Part shown: piece after piece, positions 13,025 to 13,296 of the stretch | How the letters are laid out: the number at the start of each line of letters is the position of its first letter | Numbering within the stretch: the stretch's first letter is position 1 | NCBI GenBank assembly: GCA_016936035.1 | Contig: JAFGPU010000202.1 | Span: 1-13,296 of the forward strand | Direction: 5' to 3' | From: Acidimicrobiales bacterium | Lineage (GTDB): Bacteria > Actinomycetota > Acidimicrobiia > Acidimicrobiales > VFJN01 | DNA: 13,296 nt | Position numbers and translations under genes: made by a program | The notes under the pieces: model-generated | Databases searched by the model: none | Seen by the model: the letters and a program-made list of their open reading frames with translations, nothing else | What the model was told of the DNA's origin: nothing

Positions 13025-13296
13025 GGGGTCGAACTCGGAGGCGCCGGCCGGTCGGGCCCATCGGGCCCATCGGGCCCATCGGGTCCGGCATCGCCGGGCT
13101 CGAGGTGCTCGGTGGCGCCGCCTGCGGCCCATTCCTCGAGGTCGCCCGCCGGCTGCACCACGACCAGGACCAGGCCGGCGGGGCTGCGACCCTCGTTGCG
13201 GTACGAGTGCGGGCGGTCGGCGTGGAAGAGCGCCGCCCCACCGCGCGGGACCGTGTGGGTGGTGCCGTCGACCTCGAGCGCCAGGGCGCCGGCCAC
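13021..13296 (-). CDS. Cupin-domain protein, C-terminal part (truncated by window edge)
   Basis: The visible 91 residues are the end of a protein that starts beyond the right edge. Residues 1-52 fit a small-molecule-binding cupin: LALEVDGTTHTVPRGGAALF, then HADRPHSYRNEG and GLVLVVVQPAG, including the His of the second cupin motif. This form is typical of the sensor domain of HTH-cupin regulators or of small stand-alone cupins. No DNA-binding part is visible, so regulator status is unproven. The tail (about 57-91) is acidic and Pro/Gly-rich, with Gly-Pro-Asp repeats. The gene ends 25 bases before the dehydrogenase start, and its stop codon lies inside that gene's operator-like repeat. It may regulate or share a pathway with the dehydrogenase. 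Confidence 0.75.
   Translation of the reverse strand: MAGALALEVDGTTHTVPRGGAALFHADRPHSYRNEGRSPAGLVLVVVQPAGDLEEWAAGGATEHLEPGDAGPDGPDGPDGPDRPAPPSSTP
13053..13088. repeat. 9-bp tandem repeat encoding Gly-Pro-Asp
   Basis: CGGGCCCAT is repeated three times exactly (13053-13079), followed by a degenerate fourth copy (CGGGTCCGG). In the cupin gene it encodes Asp-Gly-Pro units. Because the period is a multiple of three, changes in copy number would keep the frame. Confidence 0.85.

Noticed and set aside
12996..13241. Upstream in-frame extension of the short-chain dehydrogenase
   Set aside because: It overlaps the cupin gene. The dehydrogenase family starts just before the first strand, as MELNG does, and the promoter hexamer sits 7 bases before that ATG.

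Overview
The window is very GC-rich (about 70% or more by eye), densely coding bacterial chromosome. G/C at nearly every third codon position, a CeoB/CeoC potassium-regulator pair, a DUF4012 protein beside a sugar transferase, and several apparently leaderless promoters point to Actinomycetota, plausibly an Acidimicrobiia-type lineage; the class is inference. I see no mobile element, phage gene, CRISPR array, tRNA or rRNA.

Layout from left to right. (1) 1-1981, minus strand: dihydrolipoamide dehydrogenase (E3) followed by the start of a 2-oxoacid dehydrogenase E2 (lipoyl domain plus linker, cut by the left edge). Upstream of E3 is an unlabelled 29-residue single-helix membrane ORF (2066-2155). 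(2) 2260-3669, plus strand: a beta-lactamase-fold serine hydrolase whose second and third catalytic motifs look altered. It converges on (3) 3765-5593, minus strand: mscL, then ceoB and ceoC, an osmotic and potassium homeostasis group. (4) 5676-7270, plus strand: a TIGR01777-type epimerase translationally coupled to an HAD-IB phosphatase-like protein. The second overlaps tail to tail with (5) 7251-8072, minus strand: a secreted, C-terminally membrane-anchored protein. (6) 8252-12141, minus strand: a polyprenyl-phosphate sugar-1-phosphate transferase followed by a multi-pass DUF4012 protein, suggesting envelope or exopolysaccharide assembly. (7) 12213-13296, minus strand: an HSD10-like short-chain dehydrogenase (probable 3-hydroxyacyl-CoA dehydrogenase), downstream of the C-terminal part of a cupin-domain protein cut by the right edge.

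Most of what is worth a second look is regulatory. At least six genes have a TANNNT -10 hexamer 7-12 bases before the start codon and no Shine-Dalgarno sequence, as expected for leaderless mRNAs. In five of these six an inverted repeat ends at or within 2 bases of the hexamer. The repeats differ between genes. They include a CRP-like GTGA-N6-TCAC element at the sugar transferase, an 8+8 bp repeat at the DUF4012 gene, and TTGAC-N6-GTCAA at the dehydrogenase. I did not find a clearly new multi-gene system; these promoters, the micro-ORF and the atypical serine hydrolase are the best leads.
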